In this document: in pieces, positions 15,170-24,049 of the stretch
Layout: each line of letters starts with the position of its first letter
How positions within the stretch are numbered: the first letter of the stretch is position 1
Assembly (NCBI GenBank): GCA_001586965.3
Contig: LUCW03000005.1
Location: 69,501-133,500, forward strand
Source of the DNA: Sphaeroforma sirkka
Lineage: Eukaryota > Opisthokonta > Ichthyosporea > Ichthyophonida
Length of the DNA: 64,000 bases
Reading direction: 5' to 3'
The notes under the pieces: generated by a model
What the model was told of the DNA's origin: nothing
Database searches by the model: none
Seen by the model: only the letters and a program-made list of their open reading frames with translations
Translations under genes and position numbers: made by a program

Positions 15170-16120
15170 TTACGGGCCCTCACAGTTTGTGTACTTTACC
15201 TGCTTCACGGGATCACACAGCTTGTGGACGCCTCCACCGAGCTTGCAGTTTGTAAACTCGAACGTGGCCACGCCGTTGCATGGCCCCTGGTAAGCACCCC
15301 CGTAAATCAGGTTGGTGCCCTTGAGCTCGCAGTTTGTCGCCTTGTACGTCTGCGGCTCCACGCCCACCCGAAAAGTCTGGTAGTTGTCAAACATGTGCGT
15401 GTCCACAAGGTTTATCGTCCCCCCGAACGAGTTGCCCGCCTGGATGCTCTTGTCGTTGGCCTTGGTCATTGAACACTTGATGAGATTTAACGTGCCGTCC
15501 TTTGCGTTCTCACGGAAGGAGCACGCGTCCTCGCCGACATCGAGCCACGTCACGTTCTCCAGGGTCCACGTATCGTTCTTTGACGCCGTGTCGCTGACGA
15601 ACCAGATGCCGTCCAGCCCGTTGCTCGACAGGATCACGTTTTTGATCGTGCCCCCAGGGTACAGCTTGAAGTACGGCTTCTGATCCTCCTTCTGGCTGCC
15701 GTCGCCCATGGAGCTGTCCGGCACAAACGTCTGGCATTTTCCATCGTACGTCTGGCCACTTTCCACGACAATCGTGTCACTAATATTGACAGTGCCGCTG
15801 CTGGTGCACAGTTTGACCGACGGACTGACGCCAGTGTGCTGTGTGCCGCCGCCGTCGCCCGTGCCGCTGCTGACCACCGCGTTGCCGCCAGCTACAGTGC
15901 CGCCAGCTACAGTGCCGCCATCTACAGTGCCACCAGCTACAGTGCCACCATCGCCACCTGCGCCGCCCACCACGCTCGCGTTGACCACCGCGTTGCCGCC
16001 AGCTGCAGTGCCGCCAGCTGCAGTACCACCACCCGACTTTCGATTGTAGAGAATTACGCCGACCACAATGCCCACCGCGACCAGCAGTACGATCGCGAAC
16101 ACAACAAGAATGAGCGCCAT
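15170..16120 (-). CDS. Membrane-anchored pectate lyase (PL3-like)
   Basis: Residues 1-25 are a signal anchor (LVVFAIVLLVAVGIVVGVIL). Residues ~30-95 are a Gly/Thr/Val/Ala stalk of GGTVA-type repeats. Residues ~100-316 match family 3 pectate lyases: TYDGKCQTF, KPYFKLYPGGTIKNVILSSN, LDGIWF, the WLDVGEDACSFRE region with acidic Ca2+-binding residues, and DKSIQ. These enzymes cleave polygalacturonan by beta-elimination with Ca2+. Anchor plus stalk suggests display on the virion or infected-cell membrane, to open a pectin-like wall. The same anchor and stalk style recurs at 17211, 18616, 29798 and 56222. Confidence 0.75.
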   Translation of the reverse strand: MALILVVFAIVLLVAVGIVVGVILYNRKSGGGTAAGGTAAGGNAVVNASVVGGAGGDGGTVAGGTVDGGTVAGGTVAGGNAVVSSGTGDGGGTQHTGVSPSVKLCTSSGTVNISDTIVVESGQTYDGKCQTFVPDSSMGDGSQKEDQKPYFKLYPGGTIKNVILSSNGLDGIWFVSDTASKNDTWTLENVTWLDVGEDACSFRENAKDGTLNLIKCSMTKANDKSIQAGNSFGGTINLVDTHMFDNYQTFRVGVEPQTYKATNCELKGTNLIYGGAYQGPCNGVATFEFTNCKLGGGVHKLCDPVKQVKYTNCEGP

Positions 16121-16130
16121 TTATATATTT

Positions 16131-17087
16131 TTATATATAAATAAAATAAACAAAATTCCTAGTTGCCAATGTACATTGCCACTGGCATCTTGTACATTTT
16201 AGCAATCGATTTATCAATGTCGACTGCCAAATCCATGTCCGGCAGCAGATCATAAAATGTGATTGTTCTTGGTAGTCCCACTGGCATTTTTCACCAATGT
16301 TGCTCATGTAGGTCACAACAACATTACCCAGCGCAGCAAGGTTCGTCACACTTTCAGGATGAAATGTTTCCAGCACCTCTATACCCTCGGGCAGTGTGAT
16401 TTGAACGTTTTCTTCGTTCCACATATACAGCACCCTGAGCGCTTTAAATCGTGGCAGTAGGTGCAGTGAGCTCACGTGCGCCTGGCGCAGATTCAGCACG
16501 GCAATGGTGTCTTTGGCCGGCAGCAGCCATGCCAGATCTATTTTCGACGAATACTCCACAACCACGGGCTTCTTCTTCGCGGCCCGTATCAGCGCTCGCC
16601 TGTTCTTGTCTCCACCCATGAAAAAGTCGCTGGATTTCTTGTACTTGCACTTGCGACCCTGACACGTGCTTACGGCGTACACGGTCATCGCCGACCCCTC
16701 ATTACAATGATTGGCCCCCACCATGTCGTATTGCGAGGAATTAGAAAAGGTTTTCGGTAGCACTCGCTCCTTCGTCAGGTGAAAGATGCGTCTGCCCTCC
16801 GAATAAAGCATTCGTTTCATTTCATAGAAATCAGTCTTGTGGATGAGACCTACGCCGCCACCAATGTAAATTTTGATGAGGTCCATGTCCCGAGTGTCTG
16901 GCGTGCATCCGTGGTACATTTCTTTCCTCTGATGTACAAAGAACTCTTTGGCGGGAAAGCAAAAGACATGGCCCGTTTCCGCAACAATGACCAATTTGCT
17001 GGGATCGTTCACGTCCTCGTCCTCGTCCATGGTCACAAAGTCCTGGCACGTCGTAAGCAGAGTTTCATCGAATGCTTTACGTTTCAT
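16131..17087 (-). CDS. Unrecognised 318-residue protein with short LRR-like region
   Basis: The start at 17087 (MKRKAFDETLL) is chosen since upstream codons cross a poly-A tract. The middle is Lys/Cys-rich (CQGRKCKYKKSSDFF). From ~residue 205 segments spaced like leucine-rich repeats appear (IAVLNLRQAHVSSLHLLP, ALRVLYMWNEENVQITLP, IEVLETFHPESVTNLAALG). Repeats of this kind in amoebal giant viruses often bind proteins. No catalytic motif, no membrane segment. LRR call is tentative. Confidence 0.5.
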   Translation of the reverse strand: MKRKAFDETLLTTCQDFVTMDEDEDVNDPSKLVIVAETGHVFCFPAKEFFVHQRKEMYHGCTPDTRDMDLIKIYIGGGVGLIHKTDFYEMKRMLYSEGRRIFHLTKERVLPKTFSNSSQYDMVGANHCNEGSAMTVYAVSTCQGRKCKYKKSSDFFMGGDKNRRALIRAAKKKPVVVEYSSKIDLAWLLPAKDTIAVLNLRQAHVSSLHLLPRFKALRVLYMWNEENVQITLPEGIEVLETFHPESVTNLAALGNVVVTYMSNIGEKCQWDYQEQSHFMICCRTWIWQSTLINRLLKCTRCQWQCTLATRNFVYFIYI

Positions 17088-17210
17088 TTTTGTTTTTGGT
17101 GTTTCAAGAAAAAAAAAACACCCCTTCATCGTTTGGCGGGATTTGTCTGTTTGTCCATTGCCAGACTCGGCGTGCGTTTCAACAAGGGACCAATCTGCAA
17201 AAATCAATGG

Positions 17211-17447
17211 CTAACAGTCGCACGCAGCGTCACTCGCCACCGTCCCACCAGCTGAGCTTGCGGCAACCACAGAGCCCACGGACCCGCCCACAGACCCGCC
17301 AGACGGGCTTGCTGGGACTGCCGCACCACCGACTGGACTTGCGAGACTCGCATCGTCTTCGGGTGTTCGGGCGTAGACAACAATGCCGACAACGATGCCT
17401 GTGGCGACAAGGGTAAAGATTGTGAGAACAACAATGACAAGTATCAT
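17211..17447 (-). CDS. Small anchor-only membrane protein
   Basis: The 78 residues start with a strong membrane segment (VIVVLTIFTLVATGIVVGIV) very like the anchor of the pectate lyase, then a Gly/Ser/Val/Ala-rich stalk, and end in an acidic Cys motif (DAACDC). No enzyme domain follows. It looks like a display anchor without cargo, or one whose cargo was lost. The 60-residue protein at 18616 has the same plan and also ends in acidic Cys residues. Confidence 0.55.
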   Translation of the reverse strand: MILVIVVLTIFTLVATGIVVGIVVYARTPEDDASLASPVGGAAVPASPSGGSVGGSVGSVVAASSAGGTVASDAACDC

Positions 17448-17502
17448 TTTTTTTTATACTACAAAATTTTATTATTATTATTATTCAGCAGTCGAGTGTT
17501 TT

Positions 17503-18423
17503 TCACACAAAGTCTCGGGGTACTAGCTGGCGACGTGTCCTGGTGTTTCGCGAAAACGAGACTCGTACAGTCGAAAACGGGATACGTGCTCTCGAACGAT
17601 AGAACGGAGCAACATAGTACCGGCGATCCGAGTCTCTTTGCTGTATTAAAACAAGTTTCCACACCACACCCTCCAGGAGGCTGCGTCTGGGTAGCACCTC
17701 TACAAGCACGTTCTCGCTGAGAACCGAGTTCATCATGAACCTTTCTTCGCTGGTCATGTCCGCAGCCGCGAGACCGGTCCACTCTGCTCGGACTGTCGTA
17801 ATCGGTGAAACCATGGGGTCATGGTCTTCGCTGTCCACGAGCAGGTCATCCAGCTCTGCGGCTTCAACTCGACTTATGGCGTCCTTGGCCCTTTTCTCGG
17901 CATCTTGGCGCTCAACGACAAGGTGGTGGGCTGCATGCCGAGACAGCTTCGCGTACGTTTCGGTACCCGGCAGATACACTACCACCATGTCACCATCGCG
18001 GACAGAGCGGATAGTGGCAGACACCTTGCCGATAAGCACGTGCTCGCCTAGAAGAGATCCACTGGGCGTGGCCAGCGTACACTTGTAAGAATCGCCGTGG
18101 AGCAGCGACTCGTAGTCGGCGGCCAGCGTAATGGTCGGCAGCTGGGCGATCTGGGCCTGGCACAGGTGGCCTTTGAGGGCAACAATGTTGAGCTCCAGCT
18201 TGCACGCCGTGCATGTCCGGCGACAGGTTTCAAGAACCTCCCACATGCCGCGATTCATAGTCATGACGTAGCTGGTGTTGCGGCACTGACAACACGGGTC
18301 GTCCCTCGTCTTGGCCACACAGGCAATGCACAGCGTGGCGCCGCAGCAGGACGACTGCTTGGCACCCAGATTCATGGTGGTGCAGATGACACAGGTAAAA
18401 TTCGATTCCAGGATGGCCTCCAT
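17503..18423 (-). CDS. RING-like zinc-finger protein B
   Basis: The 306-residue paralogue of RING protein A has the same start (MEAILESNFTCVICTT), the same Cys pattern (CVIC, CCGATLCIAC, CCQC), the second cluster (CRRTCTACKLEL ... HLC), the central ISxTIRSV and VVYLPGTETYAKL domain, and the tail TRRQLVPRDFV. The acidic linker is shorter. The gene has the same promoter arrangement as A: TATAAAA ~87 bases before the start, with the shared motif beyond it. Probable ubiquitin-ligase-type or zinc-binding regulator of the host; targets unknown. Confidence 0.65.
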   Translation of the reverse strand: MEAILESNFTCVICTTMNLGAKQSSCCGATLCIACVAKTRDDPCCQCRNTSYVMTMNRGMWEVLETCRRTCTACKLELNIVALKGHLCQAQIAQLPTITLAADYESLLHGDSYKCTLATPSGSLLGEHVLIGKVSATIRSVRDGDMVVVYLPGTETYAKLSRHAAHHLVVERQDAEKRAKDAISRVEAAELDDLLVDSEDHDPMVSPITTVRAEWTGLAAADMTSEERFMMNSVLSENVLVEVLPRRSLLEGVVWKLVLIQQRDSDRRYYVAPFYRSRARIPFSTVRVSFSRNTRTRRQLVPRDFV

Positions 18424-18506
18424 GTTGTTGCCAAATGTAGTTGTTGCCGGTTGTTGGTTGTTGGTTGTTGAGAAGATTGTGAATGAGAGTGTACACCATT
18501 CGTGTG

Positions 18507-18580
18507 TTTTATACCCCAATTTGCCTCACCCCCACCCCCAATATCGGGGTACAATGATCCAGCGCCGATCCATGGGGGGT
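18507..18580 (-). promoter_or_regulatory. TATA box and upstream motif of RING gene B
   Basis: Minus-strand TATAAAA at 18507-18513 lies ~87 bases before the start at 18423. The motif at 18547-18580 (plus-strand core GTACAATGATCCAGCGCCGA) matches the copies at 6817 and 8896. Confidence 0.55.
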
Positions 18581-18615
18581 GCTATAGGTGCCTTTGCCAT
18601 CGACAACGATTATTA

Positions 18616-18798
18616 TTATTCACATTCACACTCCTCCTCGACGACCGTGCCACCAACGACCGTGCCACCAGCCGTACTTTGAACTGCCGGAACGTCGTCC
18701 GATTTTCCGGTATAGACAATCACAACAATAATGACTGCAATCACAGCAATCAAAAAGACTATCCCGAGTACCAGAAATACAATTGTAGATGTCTCCAT
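18616..18798 (-). CDS. Small anchor-only membrane protein with acidic Cys tail
   Basis: The 60 residues consist of one long hydrophobic segment (IVFLVLGIVFLIAVIAVIIV), a short GGTVVGGTVV stalk like those of the pectate lyase and phosphatase, and the tail EEECECE. It resembles an enzyme anchor without an enzyme. The tail might bind metal or form disulphides; that is inference. Confidence 0.5.
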   Translation of the reverse strand: METSTIVFLVLGIVFLIAVIAVIIVVIVYTGKSDDVPAVQSTAGGTVVGGTVVEEECECE

Positions 18799-18837
18799 TG
18801 TTTATTTATCTATTTATTCATGTACATACTTTTCCGT

Positions 18838-19863
18838 CTAAAATGCCGTTCCAGCAAGGTACGACCCAGGTCCAAAGTCTGGGACGGTGACCGCGGGCTC
18901 GCCGTGCGCCGTGTTGGTAGTCTCCGAGTACTGCCGCGCCCGGTATCGCAGCACGTCTCGGCTCTTGTCCAGCTGCTCTATGCGCTCTACGCGCCACACG
19001 TAGCCCGGCGTCGGCTCGTGCAGCTTGCCCACGGCCTCCGGGGCCAGCTTGCAGAGATACATGCCCTTCTGCTCCGCGGTCCGCAGCGTCTTGGGGACCG
19101 GCCGGAAGCGCGGCGCCCGCACCTTGCCACCCCCAGCGGACTTCTTGGTCGGGGCGGCGGCTGTCAGCGGCGCGACATCGTACAGGCTAAACTGCAGAGC
19201 CGCCGCTGTAGCAATGGCGGGCCACACGACATCGCCGTAGAGGTGCAGCAGAGAGTGCACGTGGACCTTGAACCGCTGACTCGCGTCGCACGTCTTGGAC
19301 ACCACCATGTAGTTTGCCGGGTTGGGCCCGGCGTCCACGCGGACCTCCGTGTCCCACATGACAACCGTCTTGCCAATCAGAGACGACGCCGGCATGCGGG
19401 AGACGTCCGTGCCCAGGCTGCACGGCGTATTCATGACCGTTTCCTGCTCGTGCGCACCGGTCAGAGTGGCGAGCCCGTCGTAGTCTACGGGGTCACAGGT
19501 GTGGCCGCCACTGGTGAGCGGCGTGAGCTCCATCGTACAAGCACTGCACACGTGGGACGCGGCCTTTAGCAGCCTCTTGGCCATGGGCGAGTTGAATATC
19601 GGGGCCTCGCCTTCGGCGCACCTTGTGCAGCACAGCACCTTGGTGGCGCAGCTGCGGCAGATGTTGGTCAGGCAGCAGTTCGAGTACCCAATGTCGGCGG
19701 TAACGGCGGCACACGTGTTACAGGTAAAGAGTTCTCGGAATGTGTCCGCAGGGATGGAAACGTCGGGTACCACGAGCGCCTCGTCCAGGTCAAACGGCTG
19801 CGCACTCGGTAGCTCTTCCACTAGTGTGGCCACGGGAGAGATTTGGGGGGCGAGAGAAGTCAT
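18838..19863 (-). CDS. RING-like zinc-finger protein C
   Basis: This 341-residue relative of RING proteins A and B has the finger after an N-terminal extension (FTCNTCAAVTADIGYSNCC, then NICRSCATKVLCCTRC), the second cluster (VCSACTMEL ... HTC), and a similar central domain ending in a Lys/Arg-rich C-terminal half with WRVERIEQLDKSRDVLRYR. The A and B tail motif is absent. Minus-strand TATAAA at 19953-19958 lies ~90 bases upstream, as in A and B, and an imperfect CAGCGCCG motif lies near 20005. Probably the same function on a different target. Confidence 0.55.
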   Translation of the reverse strand: MTSLAPQISPVATLVEELPSAQPFDLDEALVVPDVSIPADTFRELFTCNTCAAVTADIGYSNCCLTNICRSCATKVLCCTRCAEGEAPIFNSPMAKRLLKAASHVCSACTMELTPLTSGGHTCDPVDYDGLATLTGAHEQETVMNTPCSLGTDVSRMPASSLIGKTVVMWDTEVRVDAGPNPANYMVVSKTCDASQRFKVHVHSLLHLYGDVVWPAIATAAALQFSLYDVAPLTAAAPTKKSAGGGKVRAPRFRPVPKTLRTAEQKGMYLCKLAPEAVGKLHEPTPGYVWRVERIEQLDKSRDVLRYRARQYSETTNTAHGEPAVTVPDFGPGSYLAGTAF

Positions 19864-20018
19864 TGTCGCGAGATTCTCAGTGTTGTCAGTGTTGTTCTTG
19901 TTCTTGTTGTTTGTTGTCGTTGTGTGACCTGGCCATGGCGGGGCGCGGTGGCTTTATAGTGTGTTTTGCCTACGGCCAGCCCCAGACTGTGGGGGGTTCA
20001 CGAATCAGCGCCGCTTAG

Positions 20019-20450
20019 TCAGCCCCACAAACGAATGACAACGGCCACCGCCACCATCACCAGGAGCGCTCCGACCACGACGACCAAGGTCGCTGTGTCG
20101 ATATCCACACCATGAACGTTGGCGAGCAGGTGCTCTGCAAGTTGCAGCTTGCCATCCAGCCGATTGTTGACCAGCACATTGTGCATTTCCTTGTACCAGT
20201 CGCAGTACGGAGTTAGGCTCGCAGACTCGACGGCCACGTGTACAAATTCCATAAACCCGGCCAGGTTCACAAACACGTTGCCATTCACCAGAAGCTTGCC
20301 GACACCAGGGCCGCTCGCCGCGACCCGGGGTTCGATCTCAAAATCGGAGAGGCTAAAGTAGGTGCCGTCCAACGTGCTGTCCCCGACAGTGTGGATGTAG
20401 ATCGTCACATCGTCGCCGGTCACGAACGGCACGAGTCCAAGCTCCCTCAT
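20019..20450 (-). CDS. MSV199-like protein with C-terminal membrane anchor
   Basis: This is 143 residues from the Met at 20450 (A at -3); a Met at 20483 would add 11. The N-terminal ~100 residues resemble the MSV199 part of the next two genes (IHTVGDSTLDGTYFS against IHVVGDRTVTGTFFN, then a hydrophobic VNLAGFMEFVHVA helix and a WYKEMHNVL helix). The C-terminus is one membrane segment (TATLVVVVGALLVMVAVAVV). It may be a stripped, membrane-tethered relative of the neighbouring proteins. The similarity is modest and judged by eye. Confidence 0.45.
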   Translation of the reverse strand: MRELGLVPFVTGDDVTIYIHTVGDSTLDGTYFSLSDFEIEPRVAASGPGVGKLLVNGNVFVNLAGFMEFVHVAVESASLTPYCDWYKEMHNVLVNNRLDGKLQLAEHLLANVHGVDIDTATLVVVVGALLVMVAVAVVIRLWG

Positions 20451-20505
20451 TTTAATCTCGGCGCCACTGATCTTTGCACACAACTCGACCTTTTCACTGG
20501 CCCCT

Positions 20506-20815
20506 CAATTTTCAGTTTTCAAAATCCACGTTTCAAAAAAATGCGGGCCCAAAAAACATGGCCCAAAAAACTAGAGTTCAAAAAATCAATTTAAAAAATC
20601 AAATTTCAAAAATCAAATTTCAAAATCAAATTTTAAAATCAAATTTTAAAAAATCAAATTTCAAATTTCAAGTTTCAAAATTCAATTTTCAAATTTCAAG
20701 TTTCAAAATTCAATTTTCAAAATTCACGCTTCAAAAATCAAGTTTCAAAATTCAAGTTTCAAAATTTAATTTTCAAAATCCACACTACAAAACCCTGGCC
20801 CCCAAAAAAAAAATA
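20506..20815. repeat. A/T-rich dispersed repeat block
   Basis: Runs of CAAATTTCAAAA-type units and AACATGGCCCAAAAAACTAG, matching the blocks at 23.6-24.0 kb and other gaps. It extends into the 3' end of the neighbouring gene, whose last codons are therefore repeat-derived. Confidence 0.8.
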
Positions 20816-21973
20816 AATTATGCTCGTTTGACCCTGCTTCCGTGATGGTGCCATCATGGCAAGCTCAATCAGCTGTGCCTGTGACGCAGCGAGCTTCTCA
20901 CTGAGGTCGAGGCGGGCCAGCTCGGCAGCCTTACGTCCATCTTCGGCGGCCTTGAGGGCCTCCTCGGCAGCCTTGCGAGCCTCCTCGGCAGCCTTACGTC
21001 CATCTTCGGCGATCCTGAGAGCCATGTGGAGACTTTCGTTTTCTCGCACAGCCGACTCGGCGAGCTGGCTGGCGCACCTTGCCTCCATGGCCCTCGACTT
21101 CTCCTGCACCTTGCTGTTGGCCATGGCTTCTTGCTTCATGCGTTCGAGCTCATAAGCCAGTCTCTTCTCTTCCACCATTCCACTATTTGAGACTTGGGTG
21201 CATACGCCTACAACCTCGTCCAGGAAAGACTTGGCCATCGACGCCGGCACTGAGAAGACCTCCCGCTGCTTGTTCATCGGAAAGCGCGTTGTCGCCGAGT
21301 GACTACTCACGAGGATCGAAACAGCCCTCTCGGCTGCACTGACCAAGTGGGGAGCGATATACACGGCAAACTTGAGGTCCGCGTTCTTGAACGTCAGATT
21401 GTGCTCACCCATTCGACGGCGGATGTCGTTGGACTTTCCGTATTTGTAGACGTCGTCGTCGTCCGCACAGTCCGAAGGGGTGGGCTCACAGTGGTGTTTG
21501 ACGTCTCGCACCTTGCCGACGTAGATCATGTAGATTCCACTCTCAATGGTCGAGATCCCTCTGGCCTCCAGGGACATCTGCAGCATTGGCTTCGTTATAT
21601 CCCGGATCTTCTCGATGTCACTTGTGGAGTATGCAGCGATGATGTCCATGATCCACTGGATATACATGGTCTGACGCCCACGTTTGGAGGTCAAGAGGTA
21701 CATCATCAGCCCAATTGTGTCCAAGTACACGGTCCAGGCATTGTTGACTTTGATTTTCACCCGATGTTCATTCGGAATCGAATTGTAGACATTCTGGGTA
21801 TTTGAAACGCCTACCAAAGCCGCAATTCCCTTAGCATTGAAGAACGTTCCCGTCACCGTCCGATCGCCGACAACGTGGATAGAAGAAAGTCCTACATCAA
21901 CATTGGCTGTGTCAATATGTGCTGGACATGTATCAACAGTGCGCCATTCTTCGGGAGTAGTGGGGGTCATCAT
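20759..21973 (-). CDS. MSV199 + T5orf172 (GIY-YIG-like) protein, copy 1
   Basis: The 404-residue protein has an MSV199-type N-terminal domain (~residues 30-150; VGDRTVTGTFF, KIKVNNAWTVYLDTIGLMMY), a T5orf172/GIY-YIG-like domain (~155-245; SGIYMIYVGKVRD, VYKYGKSNDIRRRMGEH, AERAVSILVSSH), and a long coiled coil (~270-380) rich in KAAEEARKAAE units. The architecture is known from irido-, entomopox- and mimivirus-type genomes and is thought to bind or nick DNA. The last ~15 residues come from the flanking A/T repeat rather than the tail of copy 2. The two are almost identical across ~1.1 kb, so the duplication is recent. Confidence 0.78.
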   Translation of the reverse strand: MMTPTTPEEWRTVDTCPAHIDTANVDVGLSSIHVVGDRTVTGTFFNAKGIAALVGVSNTQNVYNSIPNEHRVKIKVNNAWTVYLDTIGLMMYLLTSKRGRQTMYIQWIMDIIAAYSTSDIEKIRDITKPMLQMSLEARGISTIESGIYMIYVGKVRDVKHHCEPTPSDCADDDDVYKYGKSNDIRRRMGEHNLTFKNADLKFAVYIAPHLVSAAERAVSILVSSHSATTRFPMNKQREVFSVPASMAKSFLDEVVGVCTQVSNSGMVEEKRLAYELERMKQEAMANSKVQEKSRAMEARCASQLAESAVRENESLHMALRIAEDGRKAAEEARKAAEEALKAAEDGRKAAELARLDLSEKLAASQAQLIELAMMAPSRKQGQTSIIYFFFGGQGFVVWILKIKF

Positions 21974-22048
21974 TGTGCAACCGATTTTGTTTGATTATAA
22001 ATTAACACTTATAAGTCCAAATGTGATTTCGACTTTTTTCGACTTTCA

Positions 22049-22698
22049 TGGGTATCGCAAAACAGTAATGTGGGTATCGCAAAACAGTAATGTGGGTATC
22101 GCAAAACAGTAACGTGGGTATCGCAAAACAGTAATGTGGGTATCGTAAAGCAGTAACGTGGGTATCGCAAAACAGTAATGTGGGTATCGTAAAGCAGTAA
22201 CGTGGGTATCGCAAAACAGTAATGTGGGTATCGTAAAGTAGTAACGTGGGTATCGCAAAACAGTAATGTGGGTATCGTAAAGCAGTAACGTGGGTATCGC
22301 AAAACAGTAATGTGGGTATCGCAAAACAGTAATGTGGGTATCGCAAAACAGTAATGTGGGTATCGCAAAACAGTAACGTGGGTATCGCAAAACAGTAATG
22401 TGGGTATCGTAAAGCAGTAATGTGGGTATCGCAAAACAGTAATGTGGGTATCGCAAAACAGTAATGTGGGTATCGCAAAACAGTAACGTGGGTATCGCAA
22501 AACAGTAACGTGGGTATCGCAAAACAGTAATGTGGGTATCGTAAAGTAGTAACGTGGGTATCGCAAAACAGTAATGTGGGTATCGTAAAAAGCAGTAACG
22601 TGGGTATCGCAAAACAGTAATGTGGGTATCGCAAAACAGTAATGTGGGTATCGCAAAACAGTAATGTGGGTATCGCAAAACAGTAACGTGGGTATCGC
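22049..22698. repeat. 22-bp tandem array 1 (~30 units)
   Basis: About thirty head-to-tail copies of a 22-bp unit, core GGGTATCGCAAAACAGTAA plus YGT. Variants change CAAAACA to TAAAGCA and AATG to AACG. All three minus-strand frames are open through it as a 22-residue periodic peptide, a consequence of a stop-free unit, so I do not call a gene. It ends by running into two units of the array-3 family near 22706-22752. Confidence 0.95.
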
Positions 22699-22760
22699 AA
22701 ACCAATGTTAATGGATTACATTACCCGTGTTAATGGATTACATTACCCATGTTAATAAAT

Positions 22761-22802
22761 CGATAAAATCATAGTATCATAGGTGGGTCTATGATTTTAT
22801 CG
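22761..22802. other. Perfect 14-bp hairpin beside array 1
   Basis: CGATAAAATCATAG at 22761-22774 pairs exactly with 22789-22802 around a 14-base loop. It separates array 1 from a block of gene fragments. It could be a structural or replication element; no gene ends here. Confidence 0.6.
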
Positions 22803-22839
22803 TAGACCCCCTATGGTACCTACATGGTCTTACAACCCC

Positions 22840-22980
22840 CGGTCGAGCACGTCGTCGACGTCAACGCCGGTCACACGGTCGCCGAGCACTTTCGCTTCGT
22901 CGTACTCCCCGAGCTCTGTGATTTCGACTTTTTTCACCCTTCATTCTATTTGAAACGAATGGAAAAAGTTTACAAAGCTG
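22840..22980 (+). pseudogene. Gene fragment A (copy 1)
   Basis: A stretch reads VDVNAGHTVAEHFRFVVLPE and onward to HPSFYLKRMEKVY, protein-like and unlike the surrounding repeats. The same ~135 bases recur at 25711-25845. Neither copy has a complete gene around it. Parent family not recognised. Confidence 0.5.
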
Positions 22981-23029
22981 CTGGCCCACGGCCGCCGAGC
23001 ACGACGTGACGTCGACGCGGGTCATCTCG

Positions 23030-23166
23030 AGGTTCACACTGAGCGATAGCCCTATTGGTCACCTCGAGGTTCTAAAAACTAGGGCCGCAAGCACTACAAG
23101 TACAAGTAGGCATATCCCCACAACAAGCCTTTGAGGCCTGTCGTGTCGCACAGCCGGCACCCTCTC
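23030..23166 (-). pseudogene. Relic of the lyase-like gene's 3' end (short copy)
   Basis: This matches the tail of the gene at 25914-26864 (the part encoding the C-terminal membrane segment) and is cut off by the start of tandem array 2. A longer second relic follows at 23389-23619. Confidence 0.6.
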
Positions 23167-23356
23167 AGGTAGCATAGACCCCCTATGGTCTCACCATAGA
23201 CCCCCTATGGTCTCACCATAGACCCCCTATGGTCTCACCATAGACCCCCTATGGTCTCACCATAGACCCCCCCCTATGGTCTCACCATAGACCCCTATGG
23301 TCTCACCATAGACCCCTATGGTCTCACCATAGACCCCCTATGGTCTCACCATAGAC
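23167..23356. repeat. 22-bp tandem array 2 (~9 units, palindromic core)
   Basis: About nine units with core CATAGACCCCCTATGGTCTC plus AC (22 bp). CATAG...CTATG is an inverted repeat inside each unit, so every unit can fold. Some units have gained or lost a few C residues. Related single copies sit at 22801-22815. Confidence 0.9.
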
Positions 23357-23388
23357 CTTGGCTGTCGAGCACGACGGTTAGTACTTGG

Positions 23389-23619
23389 TCACCTCGAGGT
23401 TCTAAAAACGAGGGTCGCAAGCACTACAAGTACAACAAATAGGCATATCCCCACAACAAGCCTTTGAGGCCTGTCGTGTCGCACAGCCGGCACCCTCTCA
23501 CGGTACGCGGCTTGGGTAGCCCGCTGCCGGCACACGGCCGCCGAGCACTTTCGCTTCGTCGAGCCCGCCGCCGCCGCCACCGACGACGTCGTCCCCGAGC
23601 TCCCCGAGCTAAAAATCAA
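23389..23619 (-). pseudogene. Duplicated membrane-tail end of the lyase-like gene
   Basis: The 76 codons match the C-terminus of the 25914-26864 protein: Ser/Gly/Ala linker, STKRKCSAAVCRQRAT, a basic region, and the membrane segment LVVGICLFVVLVVLATLVF. The enzyme domain is missing. It could be expressed as a membrane peptide, but is more simply a duplicated gene end. Confidence 0.6.
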
Positions 23620-24046
23620 TTTTAAAAATCAAATTTCAAAAATCAAATTTCAAAAATCAAATTTTAAAATTCAAATTTTAAAATTCAAATTCCAGAAACA
23701 TGGCCCAGAAACATGGCCCAAAAAACTAGAGTTCAAAAATCAAATTTTAAAATTCAAATTTTAAAATTCAAATTCCAGAAACATGGCCCAGAAACATGGC
23801 CCAAAAAAAACTAGAGTTCAAAATCAAATTTTAAAATTCAAATTTTAAAATTCAAATTCAGAAACATGGCCCAGAAACATGGCCCAAAAAACTAGAGTTC
23901 AAAAAATCAAATTTTAAAATTCAAATTTCAAAAACATGGCCCAAAAACATGGCCCGAAAAACTAGAGTTCAAAAATCAATTTTCAAAATTCAAGTTTTAA
24001 AATTTAATTTTCAAAATCCACACTACAAAACCCTGGCCCAAAAAAA
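23612..24046. repeat. A/T-rich dispersed repeat block
   Basis: Repeated CAAATTTTAAAATTCAAATT and AACATGGCCCARAAACATGG units with ACTAGAGTTCAAAA, the same as at 20.5 kb. It borders copy 2 of the MSV199/T5orf172 gene on the same side as in copy 1, so it was probably part of the duplicated segment. Confidence 0.85.
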
Positions 24047-24049
24047 AAC

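Noticed and set aside
22002-22705. Three overlapping minus-strand frames of 215-232 codons with a 22-residue periodic peptide
   Set aside because: They exist only because a 22-bp stop-free unit repeats ~30 times; all three frames show the same peptide, so there is no sign of one selected frame.
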